Source: Stenotrophomonas indicatrix (GTDB lineage Bacteria > Pseudomonadota > Gammaproteobacteria > Xanthomonadales > Xanthomonadaceae). Taken from it: DNA of 64,000 bases. Within the stretch, counting starts at the first letter, position 1, and each line of letters opens with the position of its first letter. Position numbers and translations under genes: made by a program. The notes beneath the pieces were generated by a model. That model was given only the letters and a program-made list of their open reading frames with translations. It was not told the DNA's origin and made no database searches. The DNA lies in the NCBI RefSeq assembly GCF_002750975.1, contig NZ_PEJS01000001.1, positions 1,116,001 through 1,180,000 on the forward strand, written 5' to 3'. Below, piece after piece: positions 29,577-38,271 of this stretch.

Positions 29577-30278
29577 ATGAAGTTGCGTTCTATCGCGGTC
29601 GCCGTCGCGGCCCTGGCCCTGACGGGCAATGCCTTCGCCCAGGACATCGCGTCCGAGAAGGGCAAGCTGAGCTACTACTTCGGTTACGACTACGGCAACA
29701 ACCTGGCGGAGCTGACCGGTCGCGGTGAGCAGCTGGACATCAACTCGGTGGTGAAGGGCCTTCAGGACGCCTACGCCAAGAAGCAGCCGGCCATTACCGC
29801 CGAGCAGCTGAAGCCGGCCGTTGAAGCGTTCCAGAAGCGCGAGCAGGGCCGTGCCCAGGCCGCCAAGGCCGAGTACGAAAAGGCTGCTGCCGAAAACAAG
29901 ACCAAGAGCGATCAGTTCATGGCGCAGAACAAGGCAAAGGCGGGCGTGCAGACCCTGCCGAGCGGCGTTCAGTACCGTGTGATCGAAGCCGGCAAGGGTG
30001 CCAAGCCGACCCAGGCCAGCACCGTGCAGTTGGAAGTGGCCGGTCCGTTCCCGTACGGCCAGCGCCCGACCGAAGCCCGCCCGGCCCAGCAGATTCCGTC
30101 GATCAAGGTCAGCGAAGTCGAAATGAAGGCCATGCGTGAGACCCTGCTGCAGATGCCGGCAGGCTCGAAGTGGGAAGTCTCGCTGCCGCCGGATCAGGCC
30201 TACGGCGCCGACCCGCGCACCCCGTTCCCGCCGAACGTGGCTGTGCAGTTCGAGATCAAGCTGATCAGCGTCAAGTAA
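29577..30278 (+). CDS. FKBP-type (Mip/FkpA-like) periplasmic protein with altered PPIase core
   Basis: A 233-residue protein with a Sec signal peptide (LRSIAVAVAALALTGNAFA), a helical FKBP_N dimerisation domain (~22-125: LSYYFGYDYGNNLAEL...LDINSVVKGLQDAY) and a C-terminal FKBP domain (~130-233). The end of the FKBP fold is normal (MPAGSKWEVSLPPDQAYGADPRTPFPPNVAVQFEIKLISV). The central stretch that normally reads VxYxGxLxDGxxFDSS, with the active-site Asp and Phe, is replaced by VQLEVAGPFPYGQRPTEARP. The chaperone scaffold is kept but peptidyl-prolyl isomerase activity is doubtful. ATG 29577 has CTGGAG upstream; a strong terminator follows. Confidence 0.9.
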   Translation: MKLRSIAVAVAALALTGNAFAQDIASEKGKLSYYFGYDYGNNLAELTGRGEQLDINSVVKGLQDAYAKKQPAITAEQLKPAVEAFQKREQGRAQAAKAEYEKAAAENKTKSDQFMAQNKAKAGVQTLPSGVQYRVIEAGKGAKPTQASTVQLEVAGPFPYGQRPTEARPAQQIPSIKVSEVEMKAMRETLLQMPAGSKWEVSLPPDQAYGADPRTPFPPNVAVQFEIKLISVK

Positions 30279-30298
30279 GAAGAAACAGCGTCAACATC

Positions 30299-30332
30299 AA
30301 CGCGCCGGTGAACCCACCGGCGCGTTTTTGTT
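30299..30332 (+). terminator. Rho-independent terminator of the FKBP gene
   Basis: AACGCGCCGGTG-AACC-CACCGGCGCGTT is a 12-bp perfect stem followed by TTTTTGTTT, ending a monocistronic unit. Confidence 0.93.
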
Positions 30333-30407
30333 TCTGCACCACGCTGCAGCTGTGCGGGGCCCATCCCAAATTCAGCCCATTCGCGCTACTGTTGACCGGT
30401 GCAAATA

Positions 30408-31211
30408 ATGGAAGAAACGGCGCGTGCTGTCGCAAGCCCCTGCATCAACGTCTGCAAGCTGGATCGCAACCGGCTCTGCGCCGGGTGCGGGCGGCATATC
30501 GACGAAATCGCACGGTGGTCGTCGATGAGCGACAGCGAACGCAGCCACATCCTGCAGCGTGTGCTGCCCCTGCGCCAACAGCTGCAGCAGTCGCTGCGAG
30601 GTTCGTTGGCCGATCATGAGCGGCTGCTGCGCGCGCTGCATCCGCTGGCCGAGCCGCCGGCAGGTGACGGCTGGAACCGCAGTGAACTGGATGACCTGCT
30701 GCCCCCGGGCCCACCGGTCGAGGCGGCGGTGTTGGCTGGCATCGTGCCGCGCGCCAACGGTGCGCAGGTGATCCTGACCCGGCGTACCGAAACCCTGCGG
30801 CAACATGGTGGCCAGGTTGGCTTCCCCGGCGGCCGCACCGAGCCCGATGATCGCGATGCGCTGGCTGCCGCACTGCGCGAAAGCCAGGAAGAAATCGCGT
30901 TGGCGCCGACACAGGTGCAGGCACTGGGATATCTCGATCCGTTCGTGACCATCACCGGCTACCGGGTGACCCCGGTGGTGGCAGTGATCGATCCGGATTT
31001 CGTGGCGGTCCCGCAGCCCAGCGAAGTGGCCGAGGTGTTCGAAGTGCCGCTGGACTATCTGATGGCCGCCGACAACCTGCGCCAGGTAGAAATCAACCAT
31101 CGCGGCCGCGTCCGCCATGTCCTTGAATATGGCTGGCCCGGCCAGCGCATCTGGGGCGCCACCGCGGCCATCCTGTACAACCTGCGTCGCCGCCTGGAGC
31201 AAGTGCAATGA
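30408..31211 (+). CDS. DUF1289-NudL fusion (CoA pyrophosphatase Nudix hydrolase)
   Basis: A 267-residue protein that fuses two normally separate families. Residues ~10-55 are a DUF1289 Cys module (SPCINVCKLDRNRLCAGCGRHIDEIARW; Cys in CxxxC...CxxC spacing). Residues ~90-260 are a NudL-type Nudix domain: LQHGGQVGFPGGRTEPDDRD is the upstream CoA-family signature and ALRESQEEIAL completes the Nudix box with its metal-binding glutamates. NudL enzymes split CoA into 4'-phosphopantetheine and 3',5'-ADP. DUF1289 function is unknown; the Cys could bind zinc or Fe-S. ATG 30408 is chosen; an in-frame GTG at 30399 is possible. The stop overlaps the next start (ATGA). Confidence 0.9.
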   Translation: MEETARAVASPCINVCKLDRNRLCAGCGRHIDEIARWSSMSDSERSHILQRVLPLRQQLQQSLRGSLADHERLLRALHPLAEPPAGDGWNRSELDDLLPPGPPVEAAVLAGIVPRANGAQVILTRRTETLRQHGGQVGFPGGRTEPDDRDALAAALRESQEEIALAPTQVQALGYLDPFVTITGYRVTPVVAVIDPDFVAVPQPSEVAEVFEVPLDYLMAADNLRQVEINHRGRVRHVLEYGWPGQRIWGATAAILYNLRRRLEQVQ

Positions 31212-32107
31212 AGCCGATCGACCCACCGTGGACCACCCTTGTCGATGTTGCGACCCTGGCTGCGGCCTTGGGCGATGGGGTACGCGTGGTCGATGCCCGC
31301 GCGACCGCCAGTACCGTGCGCGTGGTCGACGCGCGTGCATCGCTGGCCGACCCGCAGGCGGGCAACAGCCTCTATACGCAGGGACACATTCCCGGCGCAG
31401 TGCATGCCGATCTCAGTCGCGACCTGTCCGATCTGACGCGGGTGGGTCATGGCCGCCACCCGTTGCCCGACAGCGATGCGTTCGCCGCACGACTGGGGCA
31501 ATGGGGCATCGGCACCGACACGCAGGTGGTGGTGTATGACGGCAGCGATGGCAGCATGGCCGCCGCGCGCCTGTGGTGGCTGCTGCGCCTGATCGGGCAT
31601 GCGAACGTGGCCGTACTCGATGGCGGCATCGCCGCCTGGCAGGCCGCCGGCCAGCCGCTGGCGACCGGCAGCAGCCAGGTCACCGCGTTGCCCGCGTATC
31701 CGGGGCGCTTCGATGGCAGCCAGGTTGCCAGCGCGGACGAGATCGAATCACGCCTCAAGCATGCACCGGGCTGGCTGGTCGATGCCCGCGCGGGCGAGCG
31801 GTTCCGCGGTGAGGTGGAGCCGCTGGACCCGGTCGCCGGCCATGTACCGGGCGCGGTCAATCGCCCGTTTGCGTTGAACGTGCTGGACGGCCGCCTGCGC
31901 GATGCACAGGAACTGCGTGCCGAGCTGCAGGGCGTGATCGGCAACCAGGACCCGCAACGCGTGGTGCTGATGTGCGGTTCGGGCGTGACCGCCTGCCACC
32001 TGCTGCTGGCGATGGAAAGCGCGGGCCTGTCCGGCGCACGCATCTACGCGGACTCATGGAGTGGCTGGGTCAGCGACAGCAACCGCCCGGTCGCCACCGG
32101 CGCCTGA
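31208..32107 (+). CDS. 3-mercaptopyruvate/thiosulfate sulfurtransferase (two rhodanese domains)
   Basis: A 299-residue SseA-type enzyme that would move sulfane sulfur from 3-mercaptopyruvate to a thiol or cyanide acceptor. The N-terminal rhodanese domain (~10-145) is the inactive one; the C-terminal domain (~165-290) has the active-site loop CGSGVTAC. CGSGVTA is the form of mercaptopyruvate sulfurtransferases, whereas thiosulfate sulfurtransferases usually have CRKGVT. The N-terminal domain contains a local duplication: VRVVDARAT at ~26 is repeated as VRVVDARAS 12 residues later, so the usual strand-turn 'VDAR' is present twice. ATG 31208 overlaps the nudL stop, so the two genes are coupled. 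Confidence 0.92.
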   Translation: MKPIDPPWTTLVDVATLAAALGDGVRVVDARATASTVRVVDARASLADPQAGNSLYTQGHIPGAVHADLSRDLSDLTRVGHGRHPLPDSDAFAARLGQWGIGTDTQVVVYDGSDGSMAAARLWWLLRLIGHANVAVLDGGIAAWQAAGQPLATGSSQVTALPAYPGRFDGSQVASADEIESRLKHAPGWLVDARAGERFRGEVEPLDPVAGHVPGAVNRPFALNVLDGRLRDAQELRAELQGVIGNQDPQRVVLMCGSGVTACHLLLAMESAGLSGARIYADSWSGWVSDSNRPVATGA

Positions 32108-32134
32108 GCAAAGCCGGTTGGTCGATTTGACGTT

Positions 32135-32158
32135 CATCTACGCATGGCGTGGATCTAC
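32135..32158 (-). repeat. SMAG repeat
   Basis: Inverted copy ending GATCTAC, 28 bp after the sulfurtransferase stop; the distal arm has one change (CATCTACGC). The remaining spacer to 32320 is GC-rich with a short hairpin (GCCCCCTGAGTCAGGGGGC, 32189-32207) and no gene that I can support. Confidence 0.85.
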
Positions 32159-32320
32159 TGGCCACCGGTTCATCTCTGGGGCAGAGCCCCCTGAGTCAGG
32201 GGGCGGCCGCGAAGCGGCGGGGGTGTGGGAGCTGGTAAGTGGGGCCCGCGGTTCGCGCAGCGAAGCGTGGGAGCGACAGCGCGTATGCGATGGCGTGTAC
32301 CCAGGGCGCAGCCCTGCCCA

Positions 32321-32887
32321 TCATCCCAACCCCTGCAACGGCACCTTCGCCAGCACCCGCGCCCACGGGAACAACGGGCCCGGATCACGCTTGCGCGCCA
32401 CGGTCACCGCCGGGTCATCACTGGCCGGCACCTGCTCCAGGTCCAACTGGTCATGTCCGGCAATCCGCCGCAGCGACGGGTAACGAGCCACCAGTGCCTG
32501 CAGCAACCGTTCCAGCGCCAGCAGCTGCGCTTCGGTGTACGGCTCGTCCATCGCCTGGTGGCGGCTGTCGAGCCAGTGCGGGTAGCGCCCCGAATTGACC
32601 AGTTCGATGCCTACGGTATCGGCATTCATGCCGCGCACGTGGTGGGCGATGCGCTCCGGCGCCACGTACTGCACCACGCTGCCGTCGCGGTCGATGTAGA
32701 AATGCCCGCTGTTGCCGGCGCCGCTGTCGTACAGCACGCGCTCGCCGTACTCCCGGGCGGTCGCCAGGTCGGGCAGTTCGGTGCAGTGGATCACCACCAT
32801 CGCCAGGCTGGATGGATCGCGCAGTGGCAGGCGGTCGTGGTAGGGCAACGGCTGCAGCTGCAGGCCGGGCAGGAGCGGTTTGGGCAT
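32321..32887 (-). CDS. N-acetylmuramoyl-L-alanine amidase, AmpD-like (Amidase_2)
   Basis: A 188-residue zinc amidase that cleaves the bond between N-acetylmuramic (or anhydromuramic) acid and the stem peptide. The zinc ligands are visible: His in VVIHCTE (~34), His in IAGHDQLD (~150), and the Asp of KRDPGP (~168), which together form the AmpD-type site. ERIAHHVRGMNADTVGIELVN is the conserved central segment. No signal peptide is evident, so it should act in the cytoplasm on recycled muropeptides, as AmpD does; AmpD activity holds down induced beta-lactamase expression in bacteria with AmpR. Whether this is the main AmpD or an AmiD-like paralogue cannot be settled here. ATG 32887. Confidence 0.9.
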   Translation of the reverse strand: MPKPLLPGLQLQPLPYHDRLPLRDPSSLAMVVIHCTELPDLATAREYGERVLYDSGAGNSGHFYIDRDGSVVQYVAPERIAHHVRGMNADTVGIELVNSGRYPHWLDSRHQAMDEPYTEAQLLALERLLQALVARYPSLRRIAGHDQLDLEQVPASDDPAVTVARKRDPGPLFPWARVLAKVPLQGLG

Positions 32888-32959
32888 GCGGCGATGCTAG
32901 CATTGCCGGATGAAACTGCCTTCCCTTCTGCTGTCGATCCGCTCCGTGGGAGCGCACGC

Positions 32960-33487
32960 ATGAGCCGCGGTCACTGCATCCTGTCCCACGGCTTCGAGAG
33001 CGGCCCGGAGGCGACCAAGGTCACCGCGCTGGCCGAAGTCGCCGAGCGACTGGGCTGGACCCATGAGCGCCCCGATTACACCGACCTGGACGCGATGAGC
33101 CAGGTCAGCCGCGTTGGCGATGTGCGCACCCGCCTGCAACGCCTGATCGAGCGCTCGGCCGCTGCCGCTGCGCAGGGGCCGGTGGTGCTGGCCGGCTCCA
33201 GCCTGGGCGCCTACATCTCTGCCATCGCCTCGCTGCAGGTGCCGGTGGCCGGCCTGTTCCTGATGGTGCCGCCCACCACCATGGGCCCGATGCCGGCGCT
33301 GGATGCCGCGCCGGTGCCGACCACGGTGATGCAGGCCTGGCATGACGAGGTGGTGCCGGCCGCCGGAGTCATCGCCTGGGCGCAGGCGCGCTCGGCGCAG
33401 CTGCTGCTGGTGGACGATGGCCATCGCCTGGAGCACCACGTGGAAGCCTCTGCGCAGGCCTTCGAGCGCCTGCTGCGCCAGCTGTGA
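32960..33487 (+). CDS. Small alpha/beta hydrolase (serine esterase-like)
   Basis: A 175-residue single-domain hydrolase. The strand-turn CILSHGFESGPEATK holds the oxyanion region, LAGSSLGAYISA is the nucleophile elbow (GxSxG, Ser ~76), QAWHDEVVPA holds the acid Asp, and DDGHRLEHHV holds the catalytic His, so the triad is complete in the order Ser-Asp-His. Its small size without a cap domain resembles the YqiA/RBBP9-like esterases; the natural ester is unknown. ATG 32960 has GGGAG nine bases upstream. It is divergent from the amidase with a 72-bp gap and is followed by rlmKL. Confidence 0.88.
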   Translation: MSRGHCILSHGFESGPEATKVTALAEVAERLGWTHERPDYTDLDAMSQVSRVGDVRTRLQRLIERSAAAAAQGPVVLAGSSLGAYISAIASLQVPVAGLFLMVPPTTMGPMPALDAAPVPTTVMQAWHDEVVPAAGVIAWAQARSAQLLLVDDGHRLEHHVEASAQAFERLLRQL

Positions 33488-33631
33488 AGCCCGGGCGCAC
33501 GGCGCGCCCGCCCGCATTGACTACAATGGCAGCCCCGCCGCCCCCGGCGCGGGCCTGCCGGCCGTGCCTACGGCCCTCCCTTCCGAATGGCCCGGCCCCC
33601 TGCCGTGCCTGACCACCTGCGAACCGATCCC

Positions 33632-35770
<2,139 letters not shown>

Positions 35771-35775
35771 CGCGT

Positions 35776-35874
35776 CGCCGGGCATGGCCCGGCGCTACCC
35801 ACGTGCGCGCAGAACGGTAGCGCCGGGCCATGCCCGGCGAGCGTGGGTCCGGTAGATCCACGCCATGCGTGGAT
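35776..35874. repeat. Cluster of three SMAG repeats
   Basis: An inverted copy (35776-35798), a direct copy of the same CGCCGGGC subtype (35817-35839) that could pair with it, and a direct copy of the ATCCACGC subtype (35852-35874) fill the space between the converging rlmKL and DUF3325 genes. Two subtypes side by side imply independent insertions. Confidence 0.9.
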
Positions 35875-35891
35875 GCGGTCCACCGCACGGG

Positions 35892-36221
35892 TTACAACAG
35901 CGCCACCACCAGCCCGATCACCGGCAACGCGATCGCCAGCGGCGCGATCCATTTCGGCCGGTACGGGTACAGCGCGAACGCCAGCACGATTCCACCCAGG
36001 GTGAGCGCGCCGAGCCACAGCACCGGGCCCATCGCCCAGCCGTGGTCGACCACGCACAGTGCGAAAGCCACCGTCAGCAGTACCCAGCCCAGCACCCGCC
36101 ATTGCGTGCGCCGTGCCGGTGATGCCGCGGATTTGCCGTGCAGTTCCTGCTGGTGCTTTTCCATCGCCAGCGACAGCGCGGTGAACGCTGTGAACGACAA
36201 CCCCAGTACCAGCAGCATCAT
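35892..36221 (-). CDS. DUF3325 small membrane protein of the iron operon
   Basis: A 109-residue protein with three hydrophobic helices (~2-18, ~44-62, ~65-82, and a final segment ending VIGLVVALL) and a short basic loop (HQQELHGKSAASPARRTQWR). The pattern MMLLVLGLSFTAFTALSLAMEKHQQEL is typical of DUF3325, a family of unknown function that accompanies PepSY membrane proteins and TonB receptors in iron-uptake operons. The start overlaps the PepSY gene stop (ATGATG), and it is the last gene of a four-gene minus-strand operon. Confidence 0.85.
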   Translation of the reverse strand: MMLLVLGLSFTAFTALSLAMEKHQQELHGKSAASPARRTQWRVLGWVLLTVAFALCVVDHGWAMGPVLWLGALTLGGIVLAFALYPYRPKWIAPLAIALPVIGLVVALL

Positions 36222-37846
36222 GCGCTGGCCTCCGCTTCCACTGCATCGGCCGGTGCCCTCGTCGCTGCAGCGGCCGCCGCGCGTTTCTTCTTCTCGGCGG
36301 CAGTCAGCGGCGGCGTCCAGCGTTGCATGCGCCAGCCGCACAGGGCTAGCATCGCGCCGAAGGCGATCATCGACAGGTCGAAACCGGCCAATGCCCAGTC
36401 ACCGTTGAACAAGGTGACGCCCAGGTGCGCGTGGGTGGTCAGCGCGTTCACTACCGGAATCAGCGCGAACGCGGCCGCGCCGATGTACAGCTGCCACGCC
36501 CACATCATCCGCTTGGGCCAGATGAAGGCTGCCAGCAGCGAGGCGCCCCACGCGTAGAAGAACACGTTCGCTTCGGCGTTGGAGCGCTCGGCCAGGCCCA
36601 GCGGCAGCAGGCGGTTGCCCCAGAAATAGGCGGCGAAGGCGATCGGCAGACCGGCCACGGCGCCGATGTTCAGTGCATCGACCAGGCGCAGGCCGAAGCC
36701 GGTGCGACCGCTCTTGGCATGCTTCGGCCGCTCCTTCACCGCCCACAGCACCACGCCGCTGGCCACCATCAGGCAGCCGGTCAGGCCGGACAGGAAGAAC
36801 AACGCGCGCAGGCCCCAATCGGCAAAGCGGGCCAGGTGCAGGCCATACAGCACGCCACGGGTGGCGGTGGCGCCACCGGAAGGCGGCGTTTCCTGCAGCA
36901 GCGCGCCAGTGACCATGTCATAGCGCAGCGCCGGGGTATCGATGGACAGGCGTTTGCCATCGCGCTGGCGGATGTCGATCACCGCATTGGCGGCACCGGG
37001 ATTGGCAACGCTGAAACCGGCGACCTCGGTGCCGTGCCAATGCGTGCGGGCGCTGTCCAGCAGCTGCCGCAGCGGCAGGGGGGCTGCCTTGCCTTCGGCG
37101 GGCGCGGTGACCTCGGGCAGGCCACCAAAGGCCTCCGCGTAGAACGCATCCTGGTCGGTGCCGTAGGCCACGTTCACTCCCCACGGCAGGTACATGATCA
37201 TCAAGGTGACGATGCCGGTGTAGGTGATCATCGCGTGGTAAGGCAGGGCCATCACCGCGCTGACGTTGTGGAAGTCCAGCCAGGAACGCAGGCCCTTGTC
37301 CTTCCGGAAGGTGAAGAAGTCCTTGAAGATCTTCTTGTGGGTGATCACGCCGGTGATGATGGCCACCAGCATGAACATCGCGCAGAAGCCCACCAGGTAG
37401 CGCGCCCACAGCACGGGAATGTAGTGCAGGTCGAAATGCAGGCGGTAGAAGAAGTCGCCGCCACGTGTCTCGCGGGCCTTCAGCTCGGTGCCGGTGTTCG
37501 GGTCCAGGGTGGCATCACCGAAGGCGCCGCGTCGGCCCTTGCTGGGGTCGGCCAGCTCGGCCGGCAACCGCCAGAACATCTGCATGGCCGGATTGCGTGG
37601 CTGCGGCAGGGTGACGAACCAGCTCTCGGCCTGTGGTGCGTTGGCCAGCAGGTAGTCGGCCGCGCGCTGCGCCGCTTCGTCGGTGCTGACCGTGCTGCGC
37701 GGCAGCTCCGGGCGCATCCAGCGGCTGATTTCCTCGCGGTAGTAGCTGGCGGTGCCGGCCATGAAGATCAGCAGCAGCAGCCAGCCGACCAGCAGGCCGG
37801 TCCAGGTATGCAGCCAGGCCATGGATTGGCGGAATCCATTCTTCAT
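36218..37846 (-). CDS. PepSY-associated transmembrane protein (putative siderophore-iron reductase)
   Basis: A 542-residue inner-membrane protein. The N-terminal helix follows FRQSMAWLHTWTGLLVGWLLLLIFMAGTASYYREEISRWM, the PepSY_TM signature with a conserved His-Trp-Gly motif. Other helices carry HFDLHYIPVLWARYLVGF and LDFHNVSAVMALPYHAMITYTG, with His residues that may bind heme, and the C-terminal third has further helices (LHLARFADWGLRALFFLSGL). Relatives such as FpvG in Pseudomonas reduce ferric siderophores in the periplasm. The C-terminus is a Lys/Ala-rich tail. ATG 37846 overlaps the DUF3649 stop (ATGA). It would release iron delivered by the TonB receptor of this operon. Confidence 0.9.
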   Translation of the reverse strand: MKNGFRQSMAWLHTWTGLLVGWLLLLIFMAGTASYYREEISRWMRPELPRSTVSTDEAAQRAADYLLANAPQAESWFVTLPQPRNPAMQMFWRLPAELADPSKGRRGAFGDATLDPNTGTELKARETRGGDFFYRLHFDLHYIPVLWARYLVGFCAMFMLVAIITGVITHKKIFKDFFTFRKDKGLRSWLDFHNVSAVMALPYHAMITYTGIVTLMIMYLPWGVNVAYGTDQDAFYAEAFGGLPEVTAPAEGKAAPLPLRQLLDSARTHWHGTEVAGFSVANPGAANAVIDIRQRDGKRLSIDTPALRYDMVTGALLQETPPSGGATATRGVLYGLHLARFADWGLRALFFLSGLTGCLMVASGVVLWAVKERPKHAKSGRTGFGLRLVDALNIGAVAGLPIAFAAYFWGNRLLPLGLAERSNAEANVFFYAWGASLLAAFIWPKRMMWAWQLYIGAAAFALIPVVNALTTHAHLGVTLFNGDWALAGFDLSMIAFGAMLALCGWRMQRWTPPLTAAEKKKRAAAAAATRAPADAVEAEASA

Positions 37847-38163
37847 GCCCACGCCCCCAGCAGGCGCGAAATGCCGGCCAACAGCAGGGTGGGGGCAAGA
37901 ATGCCGACCCAGGCACGCAGCGCACTGCGCGTGGCGAACGCCCACAGCGCGGCGCAGGCGGCGACCAGGATCGCCAGCAGCATGCCGGTCAGCACGGCCT
38001 GGCCGCGCGCGCCCGGCAGCGCCAGCGCACAGAACACCGTGGTCATCGAGGCAAGCGCGTAGCCGCCTAAGATGGCGGCAAGGGATCGGGACAGCACGCC
38101 CCATCGCGGGTTGGCGAAGAAGGTGCTGAGGCGGGGGCTGGCGGTTGCGGGCGAGCGGTCCAC
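37843..38163 (-). CDS. DUF3649 small membrane protein of the iron operon
   Basis: A 106-residue protein with three hydrophobic helices (~27-50, ~56-75, ~85-100). The N-terminal PRLSTFFANPRWGVLSRSLAAILGGYALASMTTVFCALALP matches DUF3649, a family found next to PepSY membrane proteins and TonB-dependent siderophore receptors. Function is unknown; it is probably a partner of the reductase. GTG 38163 is chosen because AGGA precedes it by about six bases; an in-frame GTG at 38202 would add 13 residues. The 3' end overlaps the PepSY start, so the products should be made together. Confidence 0.82.
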   Translation of the reverse strand: MDRSPATASPRLSTFFANPRWGVLSRSLAAILGGYALASMTTVFCALALPGARGQAVLTGMLLAILVAACAALWAFATRSALRAWVGILAPTLLLAGISRLLGAWA

Positions 38164-38234
38164 GGCGGTCCTGCAGGTTGAATGAAGAGAAGGACGGCGC
38201 ACCGAAGCGCGCCGGGGTTGGCCATCCGTGGCCG

Positions 38235-38258
38235 GGTGCCGGTCGCAGAACCGGCACC
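38235..38258 (-). promoter_or_regulatory. Hairpin between the TonB receptor and DUF3649 genes
   Basis: GGTGCCGGT-TCTGCG-ACCGGCACC on the minus strand forms a 9-bp perfect stem 14 bp after the receptor stop. Without a T run it would act as a partial terminator or mRNA processing barrier, allowing more receptor than inner-membrane proteins. Confidence 0.55.
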
Positions 38259-38271
38259 ATCCATCAGGTCA

